DNA of 64,000 bases from Ardenticatenaceae bacterium (GCA_020634215.1 JACKCD010000015.1:1-64000); one strand, 5' to 3'. Shown: positions 35,517 through 44,902, counted from the first letter of the stretch. Numbers and translations are program-made. Notes: generated from the letters alone by a model not told the origin.

Positions 35517-38500
35517 ATGCAGAGTGCAACACGAAGCTCCGTAACGAGCCAACACCGCTCCCGAATTATTTGGGAAGGGGATTTGAAAACGTTGGCTTAT
35601 CTGTACATTGCTCCTGAAGTGGAGCAGGTGTTTGGCTATGCGGCCGCAGATTGGACAGCATCAGCCTCATTTTGGCAGCAGCATGTGCACCCGGATGATT
35701 ATGCAGATGTGGTGGCGGCGTTGGCGGCGGGTGGCGACGAGCCGTTTGTGGTTTCCTATCGCTTTGCCCTGGCAAACGGCCGTTTTGTGCTGGTAGATGA
35801 CCATATCCATCCGCTGCCAGAGCAGGGGCGGCTGCTGGGTTGCAAAGAAATTCGTCCCTATGCCGAAGGCGGGACAACGATTGCACCCGGTGAGGCCATT
35901 GCCTTTATCAACCAAACGCTGTTTGTGCAGGGGACGTTTCGGGAGCGGCTGGAAGAGTCGCTGGATGTGCTAGGACATGCGTTGGGGTTAACGGCCGTTT
36001 ATATTCTGGAAAATGACCGTGACGCAGTGGATCGGGTGGATGTAAGATACAGATGGGAAGGGGAAGAAACGGCCGTTTTACCTCCCTCACAATGGCAAGA
36101 CCTCACCTACACCACCCTGGGTTTACAGGCCACAGCACCGCAACTGCAAAGCGGGCAAGTCGTTACCACCACCTCCTTGCCGTTTGCCATCGTCATAGCC
36201 CCCATTGTTCACCAAAACCAGTGGCAGGGCAGCGTATTGTGCTATGCCGAATCTATCAACCGTGTTTGGCTACCCGTTGAGCTTGAGGCTGTTGTCACCG
36301 TTGCCAATTTGCTGTCGGCAGCATTCCACCGCGTGCGCTCCTATGAACAGACCCAGCAGCAGCTTTCTCAAACCACCGAGCAGCTTCAGGCCGCCGAGGC
36401 TCTCAACGAGATTGCCCGCTATTTAAACAGCACCCTCGAACTAGATGAAGTGCTACAGCGCACGGTTGATGTGCTCCGCCGCTATCTAACCAATGTGCAG
36501 AGCTGTAGCCTGACAATTCTGGAAGAGAACAGTACGGTGATGCGAATGCGGGCGCAGTGGGTTGAGAAGCCAGAGTATAGTTTGCTGCGAATGGGGGAAA
36601 GCCGTTTGATCGCCCATACCAATTCCAGCCAACGCGCTTTGCAAACGCAAGCCCCCGTTATTATTACCGATCTGCAAAAAAATACGCCACCCAAAGCATT
36701 TACGCAGGAGGCCGTGGCGCGTGGCTTTCGTTCTCTGATGTATATTCCGATTATCATTCACGATGAGCCAATTGGTTTGATTCATGTGAATGCTTGGGGC
36801 AACCCGCGTGATTATACGTTGGAAGAAATTGCGCTGTGCCAAAGTGTGGCTAACCAAGCGGCCTTGGCTATTGAGAGCGCCCGGCTGTTTCAAGCAGAAC
36901 TGCAGCGGCGGCGTGAGGCGGAAACGTTGAGCGAGGTGGCGGGGTATCTGAGCAGCATCTTAGATGTTCAGGTTATTTTGAGACAGGCTGTTGAAGCGGT
37001 TGGGAATTATTTGAGTGATGTTCATAGCTGTATTATCAACATCGTGGATGCCGATGGGGAAACATTGGTCATGGGGGCTCAATGGCCGGATGAGACGGAT
37101 CCAAGGAATAGGCATTATCCTTATGCACGCCGGTTTAAGCTAAGTGAGACGGTAATTGTGCGGCAAGTTGTGGAAGAGAAGAAGGCGATTGCCGTTAGCG
37201 ATGTGCGGACGCTATCAACGCTCTTACCTATTGGGAGCAGATTGCGTGACGCTGGGGCGCGGTCTATTTTGTATGTGCCATTGTTGTCCAAGGGAACGGC
37301 CGTTGGCGTATTGCAGATCGCGGCTTGGAATGAACCACGACTGTTTTCACCGCAGGAAATATCGCTGTGTCAGGGCGTTGCCAACCAAGCCGCTGCCGCC
37401 ATTGAAAATGCCCGCCTGTATACCACCGCCCAAGAACAGTTGGCCCAGCGCAACGCTTTGCTGCGTGCTACAACCATCATGTCCAACAGCCTGGATATGG
37501 CAACCATCCTGTCAAAACTGGCCGAACAATTGACGCAAGCATTAGATGCTTCCATCGCCTTGATTGTGCGGTCGGGCTATCAGCCCAACCTCTGGAACAT
37601 CATTGCCAAACACGTCTCTCCCGAAGTTGCGGAGAAGATGAAGCATTACGCTTATGACCGCCCTGTTTTTGTTGACGAAGCGGTTAACAAAAAAGCATTG
37701 GCCTATTTAGTCAGTCAAAAAGCGTATATTTGTTATATTGATGACCCGCACATATCGGCGTGGGAACAACAATTTTTGCAGAAGCGGCGAATTAAATCAT
37801 TTGTTGCCCTGCCCCTTTTTGTTGAAGGGCGGCTTTGGGGCGGGGTAATCATCATGGAAGGGATCCGCCAGCGCGAGTTTGTTGAGGCGGATTTGGCGCT
37901 GGCCTTTGGCATGACACAGCAGGCCTCGGTGGCAATTGAGCGTGCCAACCTGTATGCCCAGCTTCAAGAGTATGCCGATCATTTGGCGGAAGAGGTGGCA
38001 GCGCGAACGGCCGAATTGCAGGCTGAACGAGACCGCACGCTGGCGATTTTGGAAAGCGCAGGGGAAGGGATTATCCTGACTGATGTAGAGGCGACGATTT
38101 TGTACGCCAATCCAGCCATTGAGCAGCAAACTGGGTATAACCGGGAAGAGTTGTTGGGTGAGAATGTGCGGATATTTGCCAGCAGCCAAACGCCAACGGC
38201 CGTTAATAACGCCATGTGGGAACGCATCCTGCGCGGCGAAAACTGGTCTGGCACGCTCGTCAACCGCCGCAAAAACGGCACTCTTTATGATGTCAGCCTC
38301 ACCATCACCCCCACCGTCTCCTCCAACGGCCAAATCAACGGCTTTGTCAGCGTCCAGGCCGACATTAGCCGCCTGAAGGAGCTAGATCGGCTCAAATCCG
38401 AATTTGTCTCCAACGTCTCACACGAACTCCGCACCCCGCTCACCAACATCAAAACATACTTGGCACTGGTGGAGCGTGGCCGTTCGGAAAAGCAGCCCCA

Positions 38501-39077
38501 TTATTTGAAGGTCTTGAACGAAGAGTCAGACCGGCTGGGGCGGCTGATTCAGGATTTGCTTGACTTGTCGCGGCTGGAAACCGAAACGCTACCAGAGCGC
38601 ATTGAGCCATCCGATTTGAAGCGGCAGTTGTTTAAGCAAATAGATGCGTTTGCCGTCAAGGCCAGCAACAAACACATCTCCATTCGGTTGGATTTACCCG
38701 ATGATTTGCCGCTGCTGCGTATCTCCGACAACCATTTGGGTCAACTTTTTACCAATTTGTTTGGCAACAGCATTACCTATATTCCAGAATATGGCAATGT
38801 GCTGGTGCAGGCGCAGGTTGTCACCAAAGGGGGGCAGCAGCGGATGGTGCATATTCGTTTTCAGGATGATGGCCCAGGTATCCCACAGGAGGAACGCGCC
38901 AACATCTTTGATCGGTTCTACCGGGGCAAGAGCACACGCAATCGGGGCATCCCTGGTACGGGGTTGGGGCTGGCTATTTGCAAGGAAATCGCTGAGCGGT
39001 ATGGCGGGAGCATTGAACTGGATAACCAAGCGGCTGTAGGAACTACGTTTTTGGTGCGTCTACCGGCCGTCAAATAA
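35517..39077 (+). CDS. Large multi-GAF/PAS sensor histidine kinase
   Basis: 1186 residues, no membrane helices. Order of domains by eye: PAS (about 15-110), four GAF domains (about 120-280, 300-450, 470-620, 640-820), a coiled-coil-like link, a second PAS (about 845-955) and the kinase core. The core has the H-box SNVSHELRTPLTNIKTYLAL with phospho-acceptor His969, N-box TNLFGNSITYI, G1 DDGPGIPQEERANIFDRFYRG and G2 GTGLGLAICKEIAERYGG. It should sense cytoplasmic small molecules or light/redox state and phosphorylate a response regulator that is not adjacent. The glycosylase gene starts 3 bases after its stop. Five palindrome copies lie within it. Confidence 0.92.
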   Translation: MQSATRSSVTSQHRSRIIWEGDLKTLAYLYIAPEVEQVFGYAAADWTASASFWQQHVHPDDYADVVAALAAGGDEPFVVSYRFALANGRFVLVDDHIHPLPEQGRLLGCKEIRPYAEGGTTIAPGEAIAFINQTLFVQGTFRERLEESLDVLGHALGLTAVYILENDRDAVDRVDVRYRWEGEETAVLPPSQWQDLTYTTLGLQATAPQLQSGQVVTTTSLPFAIVIAPIVHQNQWQGSVLCYAESINRVWLPVELEAVVTVANLLSAAFHRVRSYEQTQQQLSQTTEQLQAAEALNEIARYLNSTLELDEVLQRTVDVLRRYLTNVQSCSLTILEENSTVMRMRAQWVEKPEYSLLRMGESRLIAHTNSSQRALQTQAPVIITDLQKNTPPKAFTQEAVARGFRSLMYIPIIIHDEPIGLIHVNAWGNPRDYTLEEIALCQSVANQAALAIESARLFQAELQRRREAETLSEVAGYLSSILDVQVILRQAVEAVGNYLSDVHSCIINIVDADGETLVMGAQWPDETDPRNRHYPYARRFKLSETVIVRQVVEEKKAIAVSDVRTLSTLLPIGSRLRDAGARSILYVPLLSKGTAVGVLQIAAWNEPRLFSPQEISLCQGVANQAAAAIENARLYTTAQEQLAQRNALLRATTIMSNSLDMATILSKLAEQLTQALDASIALIVRSGYQPNLWNIIAKHVSPEVAEKMKHYAYDRPVFVDEAVNKKALAYLVSQKAYICYIDDPHISAWEQQFLQKRRIKSFVALPLFVEGRLWGGVIIMEGIRQREFVEADLALAFGMTQQASVAIERANLYAQLQEYADHLAEEVAARTAELQAERDRTLAILESAGEGIILTDVEATILYANPAIEQQTGYNREELLGENVRIFASSQTPTAVNNAMWERILRGENWSGTLVNRRKNGTLYDVSLTITPTVSSNGQINGFVSVQADISRLKELDRLKSEFVSNVSHELRTPLTNIKTYLALVERGRSEKQPHYLKVLNEESDRLGRLIQDLLDLSRLETETLPERIEPSDLKRQLFKQIDAFAVKASNKHISIRLDLPDDLPLLRISDNHLGQLFTNLFGNSITYIPEYGNVLVQAQVVTKGGQQRMVHIRFQDDGPGIPQEERANIFDRFYRGKSTRNRGIPGTGLGLAICKEIAERYGGSIELDNQAAVGTTFLVRLPAVK

Positions 39078-39079
39078 CC

Positions 39080-39688
39080 ATGCGCCTACAACGGCCGTTT
39101 TTTGCCCGTCCCGCCCGCGTGGTGGCGCAAGATTTGCTGGGAAAACGGCTGGTGCGGCTGGTAAACGGCCGTTTGTTGGCTGGCACCATTGTCGAAACCG
39201 AAGCCTATTGTGACAGTGACCAACCTGATTTGGCCTGCCACGGCCACCGTGCCAACGGGGGCAAGCCAACGGGCAGAACGGCCGTTATGTTTGGCACCGC
39301 CGGTTTTGCTTATGTCTACTTTAGCTACGGCATCCACTGGCTTTTTAACGTGGTGACGGGCGAGCCGGGTCAAGCCAACGCCGTGCTGGTGCGGGCGTTG
39401 GAGCCGGTGCTGGGGTTGGAGGAGATGCAAAGGGTGAGAAACGGCCGTTCTGTGGCCCAACTCACCAACGGCCCCGCCAAACTCACCCAAGCCCTGCAAA
39501 TTGACAAATCCTTTAACGGCGCAAACCTTTGCGACCCCCACGGTGTTCTATGGATCGAAGACGCGCCCCCCTTGCTTCCTGCCGCCATTGGCTGCGGCCC
39601 CCGCATTGGGTTGGGCAAAACGCCAGAGCCGTGGTTTTCCATGCCCTGGCGCTATTGGGTGTGCGGCAATCCATTTGTTTCTGTTTAA
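39080..39688 (+). CDS. 3-methyladenine DNA glycosylase, AAG/MPG type
   Basis: 202 residues, the usual length. FFARPARVVAQDLLGKRLVR opens the fold; GTIVETEAYCDSDQPDLACHG has the catalytic Glu, and AVMFGTAGFAYVYFSYGIHWLFNVV the damaged-base pocket. GPAKLTQALQI and PRIGLGK follow as expected. It removes alkylated and deaminated purines (3-methyladenine, hypoxanthine) to start base-excision repair. It begins 3 bases after the kinase stop, so it is co-translated with it, an unusual pairing. Four AACGGCCGTT copies fall within 360 bases (39090, 39164, 39277, 39440), the highest density in a gene. Confidence 0.93.
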   Translation: MRLQRPFFARPARVVAQDLLGKRLVRLVNGRLLAGTIVETEAYCDSDQPDLACHGHRANGGKPTGRTAVMFGTAGFAYVYFSYGIHWLFNVVTGEPGQANAVLVRALEPVLGLEEMQRVRNGRSVAQLTNGPAKLTQALQIDKSFNGANLCDPHGVLWIEDAPPLLPAAIGCGPRIGLGKTPEPWFSMPWRYWVCGNPFVSV

Positions 39689-39695
39689 GAACCGG

Positions 39696-39760
39696 GAGAT
39701 TGGAGATTGGAGATTGACACTAGCGGAGCGACAATCTCCAATCTCTAATCTCTAATCTCT
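39696..39760. repeat. 7-mer array with inverted copy (GAGATTG type)
   Basis: Three GAGATTG units (39696-39716) and four inverted CAATCTC/TAATCTC units (39732-39760). Begins 8 bases after the glycosylase stop and ends 18 bases before fabI. Confidence 0.92.
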
Positions 39761-39777
39761 TTCCTGAAGGAGTTTGT

Positions 39778-40569
39778 ATGAAGTTATTAGAAGGAAAAAA
39801 AGCCCTCATCTTTGGGCTGGCAAATAAAAATTCCATTGCCTGGGGGATTACCGAAGCGTTCCACCAACACGGGGCGGAAATTGGCATCAGCTATGGCATT
39901 CCCCAGCTAGAGCGGCGGGTGATGCCGCTGGCCGAATCGGTGGGGGCGAAGTTTGTGACCAAGTGTGATGTGGCGGCGGATGAGGAGATTGAGGAGACGT
40001 TCAAAACGGCCGTTTCCCACTTTGGCACCCTCGACATTCTCGTCCACTCCGTCGCCTACGCCCCCTCCACCGAACTCGAAGGGCGGTTTGTCAATACCAG
40101 CCGCGAAGGGTTCCGGGTTGCCCTCGACATCAGTGCCTACAGCCTCATCGCCCTGGCCCGCGCCGCCGCTCCCCTCATGACCAATGGCGGCAGCATCATC
40201 AGCATGACCTATTACGGCTCAGAAAAGGTTGTTCCCCATTACAACGTCATGGGGGTAGCCAAAGCTGCCTTAGAAGCCAACACCCGCTACCTGGCTGCCG
40301 ACCTTGGCCCGCAAAACATTCGCGTCAACGCCATTTCGGCCGGCCCCATCAAGACGCTGGCGGCGGCCGGCATTGCTGGCTTCCGCAAAATGCTCAGCTA
40401 TGTTGAACCCCGCGCCCCTCTGCGGCGCAACGTAGACCAAAATGAGGTTGGCCAAACTGCCCTGTGGCTGTGTAGCGACCTCAGCAGCGGCGTGACCGGC
40501 GAAGTCGTTTACGTGGACGCAGGTTACCACATCCTTGGTATGCCAGAACCTCCGGAACATTGGACGTAA
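39778..40569 (+). CDS. fabI: Enoyl-ACP reductase
   Basis: 263 residues. MKLLEGKKALIFGLANKNSIAWGI is the FabI form of the NAD-binding loop; the middle has SVAYAP, and the active-site triad shows as MTYYGSEKVVPHYNVMGVAKAALE (Tyr, Tyr six residues on, Lys). SAGPIKTLAAAGIAGF covers the substrate loop. It reduces trans-2-enoyl-ACP in each round of fatty-acid synthesis and is the triclosan target. ATG 39778 follows AAGGAG. It stands alone, away from other fab genes. The C-terminus GMPEPPEHWT is slightly extended. Confidence 0.96.
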   Translation: MKLLEGKKALIFGLANKNSIAWGITEAFHQHGAEIGISYGIPQLERRVMPLAESVGAKFVTKCDVAADEEIEETFKTAVSHFGTLDILVHSVAYAPSTELEGRFVNTSREGFRVALDISAYSLIALARAAAPLMTNGGSIISMTYYGSEKVVPHYNVMGVAKAALEANTRYLAADLGPQNIRVNAISAGPIKTLAAAGIAGFRKMLSYVEPRAPLRRNVDQNEVGQTALWLCSDLSSGVTGEVVYVDAGYHILGMPEPPEHWT

Positions 40570-40596
40570 CCAAAAATTACAGTTCCCATTACAATT

Positions 40597-40624
40597 TTGA
40601 CAACTGGGACTGATTCGTTATACT
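40597..40624 (+). promoter_or_regulatory. metK promoter
   Basis: TTGACA (40597-40602), 16-base spacer, TATACT (40619-40624). Predicted start about 40631, some 27 bases before the riboswitch. Confidence 0.8.
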
Positions 40625-40657
40625 AGCTTGTAGTTTAACGATAGATAGTTAAAAGCC

Positions 40658-40751
40658 CTTATCATGAGCAGTGGAGGGACCGGCCCGATGAAACTGCAGC
40701 AACCCCCGTAGTGGGAAGGTGCTAATTCCGGCAGCGTTGCTGAGAGATAAG
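40658..40751 (+). promoter_or_regulatory. SAM-I riboswitch (S-box)
   Basis: P1 strands CTTATC (40658) and GATAAG (40746-40751), conserved core GTGGAGGGACCGGCCCGATGAAAC, CAGCAACC, a P3 hairpin and GGTGCTAATTCCGGCA, then GTTGCTGAGAGATAAG. Binding of S-adenosylmethionine stabilises P1 and allows the terminator at 40773-40804 to form, so metK is shut off when SAM is plentiful. Confidence 0.96.
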
Positions 40752-40772
40752 AGGTGAACGGTCTGAAACTGG

Positions 40773-40804
40773 GCGCCTCTTGAGAACAAGAGGCGTTTTT
40801 TATT
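40773..40804 (+). terminator. Riboswitch-controlled terminator
   Basis: CGCCTCTTG-AGAA-CAAGAGGCG followed by a run of six T. The bases between 40746 and 40780 can pair either with P1 or with the terminator's alternative fold, as in S-box leaders. Confidence 0.92.
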
Positions 40805-40872
40805 GGACGCCCCGGCACGTTTTCCCTCGCTCGTGTGTGGACAAATTAAAAAATCATTTGGAGTGACAAAAA

Positions 40873-42087
40873 ATGACAACGACATTTATGACTGCCCCCA
40901 GCCTGCTGTTTACCTCGGAATCGGTGACGGAAGGCCATCCTGATAAAATGTGTGACCAGATTAGCGATGCGGTGCTGGATGCGATTTTGACCCAAGACCC
41001 GAATGCGCGTGTGGCGTGCGAAACGGCCGTTAAAACCGGTTTCGTTATGCTGCTGGGCGAAATCACCACCAACGCCAAAATTGATTATGATGCCGTGGTA
41101 CGCCAGGTCGTTATTGACATTGGCTTTGACGACAGCAGCAAAGGGTTCGACGGCAACACCTGCGGCGTACAAGCGGCCGTGGCCGCCCAAAGCCCCGACA
41201 TTGCCCAAGGCGTGGATACTGCTCTAGAATATCGCAGCAACGGCAGCAGCGAGGCCGCAATCGAAGCCCTTGGTGCTGGCGACCAGGGGATGATGTTTGG
41301 CTTCGCCTGCAACGAAACTGATGCGCTGATGCCTCTTCCTATTTATTTGGCGCATCGGCTAACGCGGCGGCTTTCCCAAGTGCGGCGTGATGGCACTCTG
41401 CCCTGGGTGCGCCCTGACGGTAAGTCTCAGGTGACAGTGGAATATAGCCAGGGGAAGCCAAAGCGGATTCACACGGTATTGGTTAGCACCCAACATTCGC
41501 CTGAGGTGAGCAATGAGGTCATCCGCCAGGGAATTATTGACCACGTGATTATGCCCATGCTTCCAGCCGAATTAGTAGACGATCAACTGCGGATTTTTGT
41601 GAATCCCACCGGCCGCTTTGTTGTCGGTGGCCCCATGGGCGATGCCGGTCTGACCGGGCGCAAAATTATTGTAGACACCTATGGCGGCATGGGGCGGCAC
41701 GGTGGCGGCGCGTTCAGCGGCAAGGATTGCACCAAGGTAGACCGCAGCGCAGCCTATGCTTCTCGCTGGGTGGCAAAAAACGTCGTTGCGGCTGGGTTGG
41801 CCGAACGGTGTGAGGTGCAGGTGGCGTATGCCATTGGCGTGGCCGAACCAGTAAGCGTCAATGTGGAAACGTTTGGCACCAGCGACTACAGTTCTGACCA
41901 GCTTGTCGAGATTATCAACCAAAACTTTGACCTGCGGCCAGGCGCGATTATTCGTGACTTGGGTCTGCGTCGCCCCATTTTCCGTAACACCGCTGCCTAT
42001 GGTCACTTTGGTCGTGACGATATTGAAGCACCGTGGGAAAGCACTGACCGGGCAGATGCCTTGCGTAACGCGGCCGCTGCTCTATAA
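40873..42087 (+). CDS. metK: S-adenosylmethionine synthase
   Basis: 404 residues with SVTEGHPDKMCDQISDAVLD (ATP/methionine site), GAGDQGMMFGFACNET, GPMGDAGLTGRKIIVDTYGG and the GGGAFSGKDCTKVDRSAAY active-site loop. It makes SAM from ATP and methionine. It is controlled by its own product through the SAM-I riboswitch directly upstream. ATG 40873 follows TTGGAGTGAC. A perfect hairpin lies 20 bases after the stop. AACGGCCGTT at 41022 encodes ETAVK. Confidence 0.98.
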   Translation: MTTTFMTAPSLLFTSESVTEGHPDKMCDQISDAVLDAILTQDPNARVACETAVKTGFVMLLGEITTNAKIDYDAVVRQVVIDIGFDDSSKGFDGNTCGVQAAVAAQSPDIAQGVDTALEYRSNGSSEAAIEALGAGDQGMMFGFACNETDALMPLPIYLAHRLTRRLSQVRRDGTLPWVRPDGKSQVTVEYSQGKPKRIHTVLVSTQHSPEVSNEVIRQGIIDHVIMPMLPAELVDDQLRIFVNPTGRFVVGGPMGDAGLTGRKIIVDTYGGMGRHGGGAFSGKDCTKVDRSAAYASRWVAKNVVAAGLAERCEVQVAYAIGVAEPVSVNVETFGTSDYSSDQLVEIINQNFDLRPGAIIRDLGLRRPIFRNTAAYGHFGRDDIEAPWESTDRADALRNAAAAL

Positions 42088-42107
42088 TAGATGGGTTGTT
42101 GAGTTTC

Positions 42108-42150
42108 CAGAAGTTCAACCTTTGTCAAAAGTTGAACTTCTGCTTATAAT
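42108..42150 (+). terminator. Probable terminator between metK and ffh
   Basis: Perfect 12-bp stem CAGAAGTTCAAC / GTTGAACTTCTG with an 11-base loop, followed by a weak T-rich stretch. The T-run is poor, so it might instead be an mRNA-end stabiliser. Confidence 0.55.
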
Positions 42151-42189
42151 TTTAGACCGTCTTTTTATTAACAAAAACAAGGTGCTCCG

Positions 42190-43527
42190 GTGTTTGAATC
42201 TTTAGGAAGCCGTCTGCAAACTGTCTTCGATAATTTGCAGGGGCGCGGCAAACTAACTGAAGAAGATGTTGACAAGGCAATGCGTGAAGTGCGTCTGGCT
42301 CTGCTAGAGGCTGACGTTAATTTTCGCGTGGTGAAGGACTTTGTCAAGCGGGTGCGTGAGCGATCGGTGGGTCAGGAAGTGATGCGCAGCCTGACACCGG
42401 GGCAGCAGGTCGTTAAAATTGTCCACGATGAGTTGATGACGACGTTGGGTGAGCCGGGTCGGCTTAACTTGGGGATGCAGTCACCGGCGGTGATTATGCT
42501 GGTGGGTCTCCAGGGAGCTGGTAAGACGACGATGGCGGGTAAGCTGGCTCTCCATTTGCGGCGGCAGGGAAGACGGCCGTTAATGGTGGGGGCCGATGTT
42601 TATCGGCCGGCGGCTATTAACCAGCTGGTCACGTTGGGCAAGCAGTTGGACATTCCCGTTTACCACGAAGGCACCGATGCTAACCCGGTAGATGTTTGCG
42701 TTAACGGGGTCAGGCAGGCTAAGGCGCAGGGAGCTACCACCGTTATTTTGGATACGGCCGGCCGTCTCAACATTGACGAAATGAAGATGGACGAGATCAA
42801 GGCTATCAAAGCCCAGACCGAACCCATCGAAACCCTGCTCGTTGCCGATGCCATGACCGGGCAAGAAGCGGTGCGCGTTGCCACTGACTTCAACAACGCC
42901 GTCGCCATCACCGGCCTCATCATGACCAAAATTGATGGTGATGCCCGTGGTGGTGCTGCCATTTCGATGCGCGAAGTCACCGGCGTGCCGATTAAATTCC
43001 TGGGTACTGGCGAAAAGCTGGATGCCATTGAGCTTTTCCACCCCGACCGGCTCGCTAGCCGTATCCTCGGCATGGGTGATGTGCTGACGCTGATTGAACG
43101 CGCCCAGCAGGAAATGGATCAGGAAGAAGCGCAAAAGGCCGGGCAGCGGCTGATGAGCGGCGAGTTTAACCTCGACGACTTCCTGAAGCAGATGCAGCAG
43201 ATTAAAAAGCTGGGGCCATTGGGGCAAATTTTGGACATGATTCCCGGCATGAACCAGATGAGCAAAGATGTTGATCTGAGTAATGCTGAGAAAGACATTA
43301 AACGCATTGAGGCGATCATTCAATCTATGACGCCTTATGAGCGCCGAAACCCGAAAGTGCTTAAACGCAGCCGTAAATTGCGGATTGCTGCTGGTTCGGG
43401 AACGTCGGTACAAGAAATTAACGAGCTGCTGAAACAGTTCCGCGACATGCAGGGGATGATGAAACAGCTTCGCTCTGGCAAGGGGCGCGGATTGCGGCAG
43501 CTTTTTGGTGGCAGATTTGGCATGTAG
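42190..43527 (+). CDS. ffh: Signal recognition particle protein Ffh
   Basis: 445 residues starting at GTG 42190 (MFESLGSRLQ) with AAGGTG upstream. N domain helices, then the G domain: VGLQGAGKTTMAGKLAL, VGADVYRPAAINQL, ILDTAGRLNIDE, TKIDGDARGGAAISM. The M domain follows (IERAQQEMDQEEAQK ... FLKQMQQIKKLGPLGQILDMIPGM, PKVLKRSRKLRIAAGSG), methionine-rich as needed for signal-peptide and 4.5S RNA binding. It targets membrane proteins to FtsY. It heads the ffh-rpsP-khpA-rimM block. There is a palindrome variant at 42570 only. Confidence 0.98.
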   Translation: MFESLGSRLQTVFDNLQGRGKLTEEDVDKAMREVRLALLEADVNFRVVKDFVKRVRERSVGQEVMRSLTPGQQVVKIVHDELMTTLGEPGRLNLGMQSPAVIMLVGLQGAGKTTMAGKLALHLRRQGRRPLMVGADVYRPAAINQLVTLGKQLDIPVYHEGTDANPVDVCVNGVRQAKAQGATTVILDTAGRLNIDEMKMDEIKAIKAQTEPIETLLVADAMTGQEAVRVATDFNNAVAITGLIMTKIDGDARGGAAISMREVTGVPIKFLGTGEKLDAIELFHPDRLASRILGMGDVLTLIERAQQEMDQEEAQKAGQRLMSGEFNLDDFLKQMQQIKKLGPLGQILDMIPGMNQMSKDVDLSNAEKDIKRIEAIIQSMTPYERRNPKVLKRSRKLRIAAGSGTSVQEINELLKQFRDMQGMMKQLRSGKGRGLRQLFGGRFGM

Positions 43528-43590
43528 TTGTTCGCGGGTGAAAAAACGGCCGTGGGCAAAAATTAGAAAACGGAGTTAGAAAAAGAGCTT

Positions 43591-43977
43591 ATGTTGCGAA
43601 TTCGTTTGAGCCGCACCGGAAAAAAACGGCAACCATACTATCGTGTAGTGGTTGCTGATGCTGATGCAAAACGTGATGGTCGCGTTGTGGAGCGCATTGG
43701 GCACTACAACCCCCATGCAGAACCGATTGAATTTACCATTCAGGAAGATCGGGCACTGCATTGGTTAAGCGTTGGCGCACAGCCTTCGGATGCAGTGCGC
43801 CGTTTGCTAGACAAACAAGGCACCTATGATCGCTTGTCCCGGTTGCGCGGTGGTGAGGCAATGGGTGCGCTGGTGGCCGAGTATCAGGGCGTACCATATG
43901 AGGCCGAAGCGGCTTCTGCGGTCGCTGAAGCGGTTGCCGTGGCAGCAGATGCTGTCATTGTTGACGAAGAAGAATAG
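43591..43977 (+). CDS. rpsP: Ribosomal protein bS16
   Basis: 128 residues, longer than the usual 80-90. MLRIRLSRTGKKRQPYYRVVVADADAKRDGRVVERIGHYNP is the conserved start. After the conserved part an Ala/Glu/Val-rich tail of about 30 residues (EAEAASAVAEAVAVAADAV) extends the protein, as seen in several phyla. It is a 30S-subunit assembly protein. The KhpA gene starts 4 bases after the stop. ATG 43591 follows GAAAAAGAG. Confidence 0.97.
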   Translation: MLRIRLSRTGKKRQPYYRVVVADADAKRDGRVVERIGHYNPHAEPIEFTIQEDRALHWLSVGAQPSDAVRRLLDKQGTYDRLSRLRGGEAMGALVAEYQGVPYEAEAASAVAEAVAVAADAVIVDEEE

Positions 43978-43981
43978 TTGC

Positions 43982-44221
43982 ATGAAAGAACTCGTCGAGT
44001 TTATTGTCAAATCAATCGTTGACAACCCGGACGAGGTTAGTGTCGTCGAAATAGATGGCCCCACTGAGACCTTTATTGAGCTGAGCGTTGAGCAAAGCGA
44101 CATGGGCCGGGTTATTGGTAAGCGCGGGCGCGTTATTAATTCTATTCGGGCGCTGGTGCAGGTACTGGCTGCGAAAAAGGGCAAAAATGTCTCTTTGGAG
44201 CTAGTAGAGGAAGATGCGTGA
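43982..44221 (+). CDS. khpA: KH-domain RNA-binding protein KhpA
   Basis: 79 residues, complete: MKELVEFIVKSIVDNPDEVSV at the start and GRVIGKRGRVINSIRALVQVL, with the GxxG loop (GKRG) that holds RNA. It pairs with KhpB/Jag in many bacteria and affects cell-wall synthesis and translation. It lies between rpsP and rimM, its normal place. The true start is ATG 43982; the frame is open further upstream inside rpsP but that is chance. Confidence 0.94.
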   Translation: MKELVEFIVKSIVDNPDEVSVVEIDGPTETFIELSVEQSDMGRVIGKRGRVINSIRALVQVLAAKKGKNVSLELVEEDA

Positions 44222-44240
44222 TTGTGCAGGAGCAGCGTGA

Positions 44241-44822
44241 TTGAAAGCTGAACAAGCCTCTAACGACATAGTCTCTAATGACAACAACCAAAGAGGCTCA
44301 GTGGAATCATCCTCTGAGCCTCATTTTTTGGTTATTGGTGAAGTTTTGAAACCGCATGGGGTACGGGGTGAAATGCGTGTGTTGCCCCATACCGATTTGC
44401 CAGAGCGCTTTACTTGGCTGGAACAGGTTTATCTGGATGAAGGTATATCGCCGCCGGTGCAGGTGGAGAGTGCCCGTTTGCACCAGAATATTGTGCTGCT
44501 TAAGCTGGTGGGATATGACAGTCGTGAGGCGAGCGAGTCGTTGCGTGGGCAACTGTTGTATGTGTCGGAAGCAGACGCGGTGCCACTGGCAGAAGGTGAA
44601 TATTTTCTCTATCAGCTAGAAGGATTGGCGGTATATACCGATGCTGGTGAGCATTTGGGAACACTGGTAGAGGTGTTGGAGACCAAGGCCAACAACGTGT
44701 TTGTGGTGCAGGGAAATCGTGGTGAGGTGCTGCTGCCAGATATTGATGAGGTAGTGCAAGAGATTGATTTTGATGCGCAGCGCATGGTGGTTCATTTGCT
44801 GCCGGGGCTGTTGCCTGATTGA
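44241..44822 (+). CDS. rimM: Ribosome maturation factor RimM
   Basis: 193 residues, starting at TTG 44241, which has AGGAG 8 bases upstream; no ATG fits. A poorly conserved N-terminus of about 25 residues precedes FLVIGEVLKPHGVRGEMRVLPHTDLPERF, the RimM tRNA-fold-like domain, followed by the PRC-barrel domain (EYFLYQLEGLAVYTDAGEHLGTLVEVLETKANNVFVV). It binds uS19 and helps mature the 30S head. The usual next gene, trmD, is absent: an inverted repeat and dprA follow. Confidence 0.94.
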   Translation: MKAEQASNDIVSNDNNQRGSVESSSEPHFLVIGEVLKPHGVRGEMRVLPHTDLPERFTWLEQVYLDEGISPPVQVESARLHQNIVLLKLVGYDSREASESLRGQLLYVSEADAVPLAEGEYFLYQLEGLAVYTDAGEHLGTLVEVLETKANNVFVVQGNRGEVLLPDIDEVVQEIDFDAQRMVVHLLPGLLPD

Positions 44823-44902
44823 TGCTGTTGGGGTGCATTTGGGAAAGGGCGTAGGCTTATAGGTTTACACGTTAAACGGACAGAAAAACGATAAGCTTTC
44901 CC

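Noticed and set aside
43826..44221. 131-residue frame overlapping rpsP
   Set aside because: Only its last 79 codons (KhpA, from 43982) show conserved sequence.
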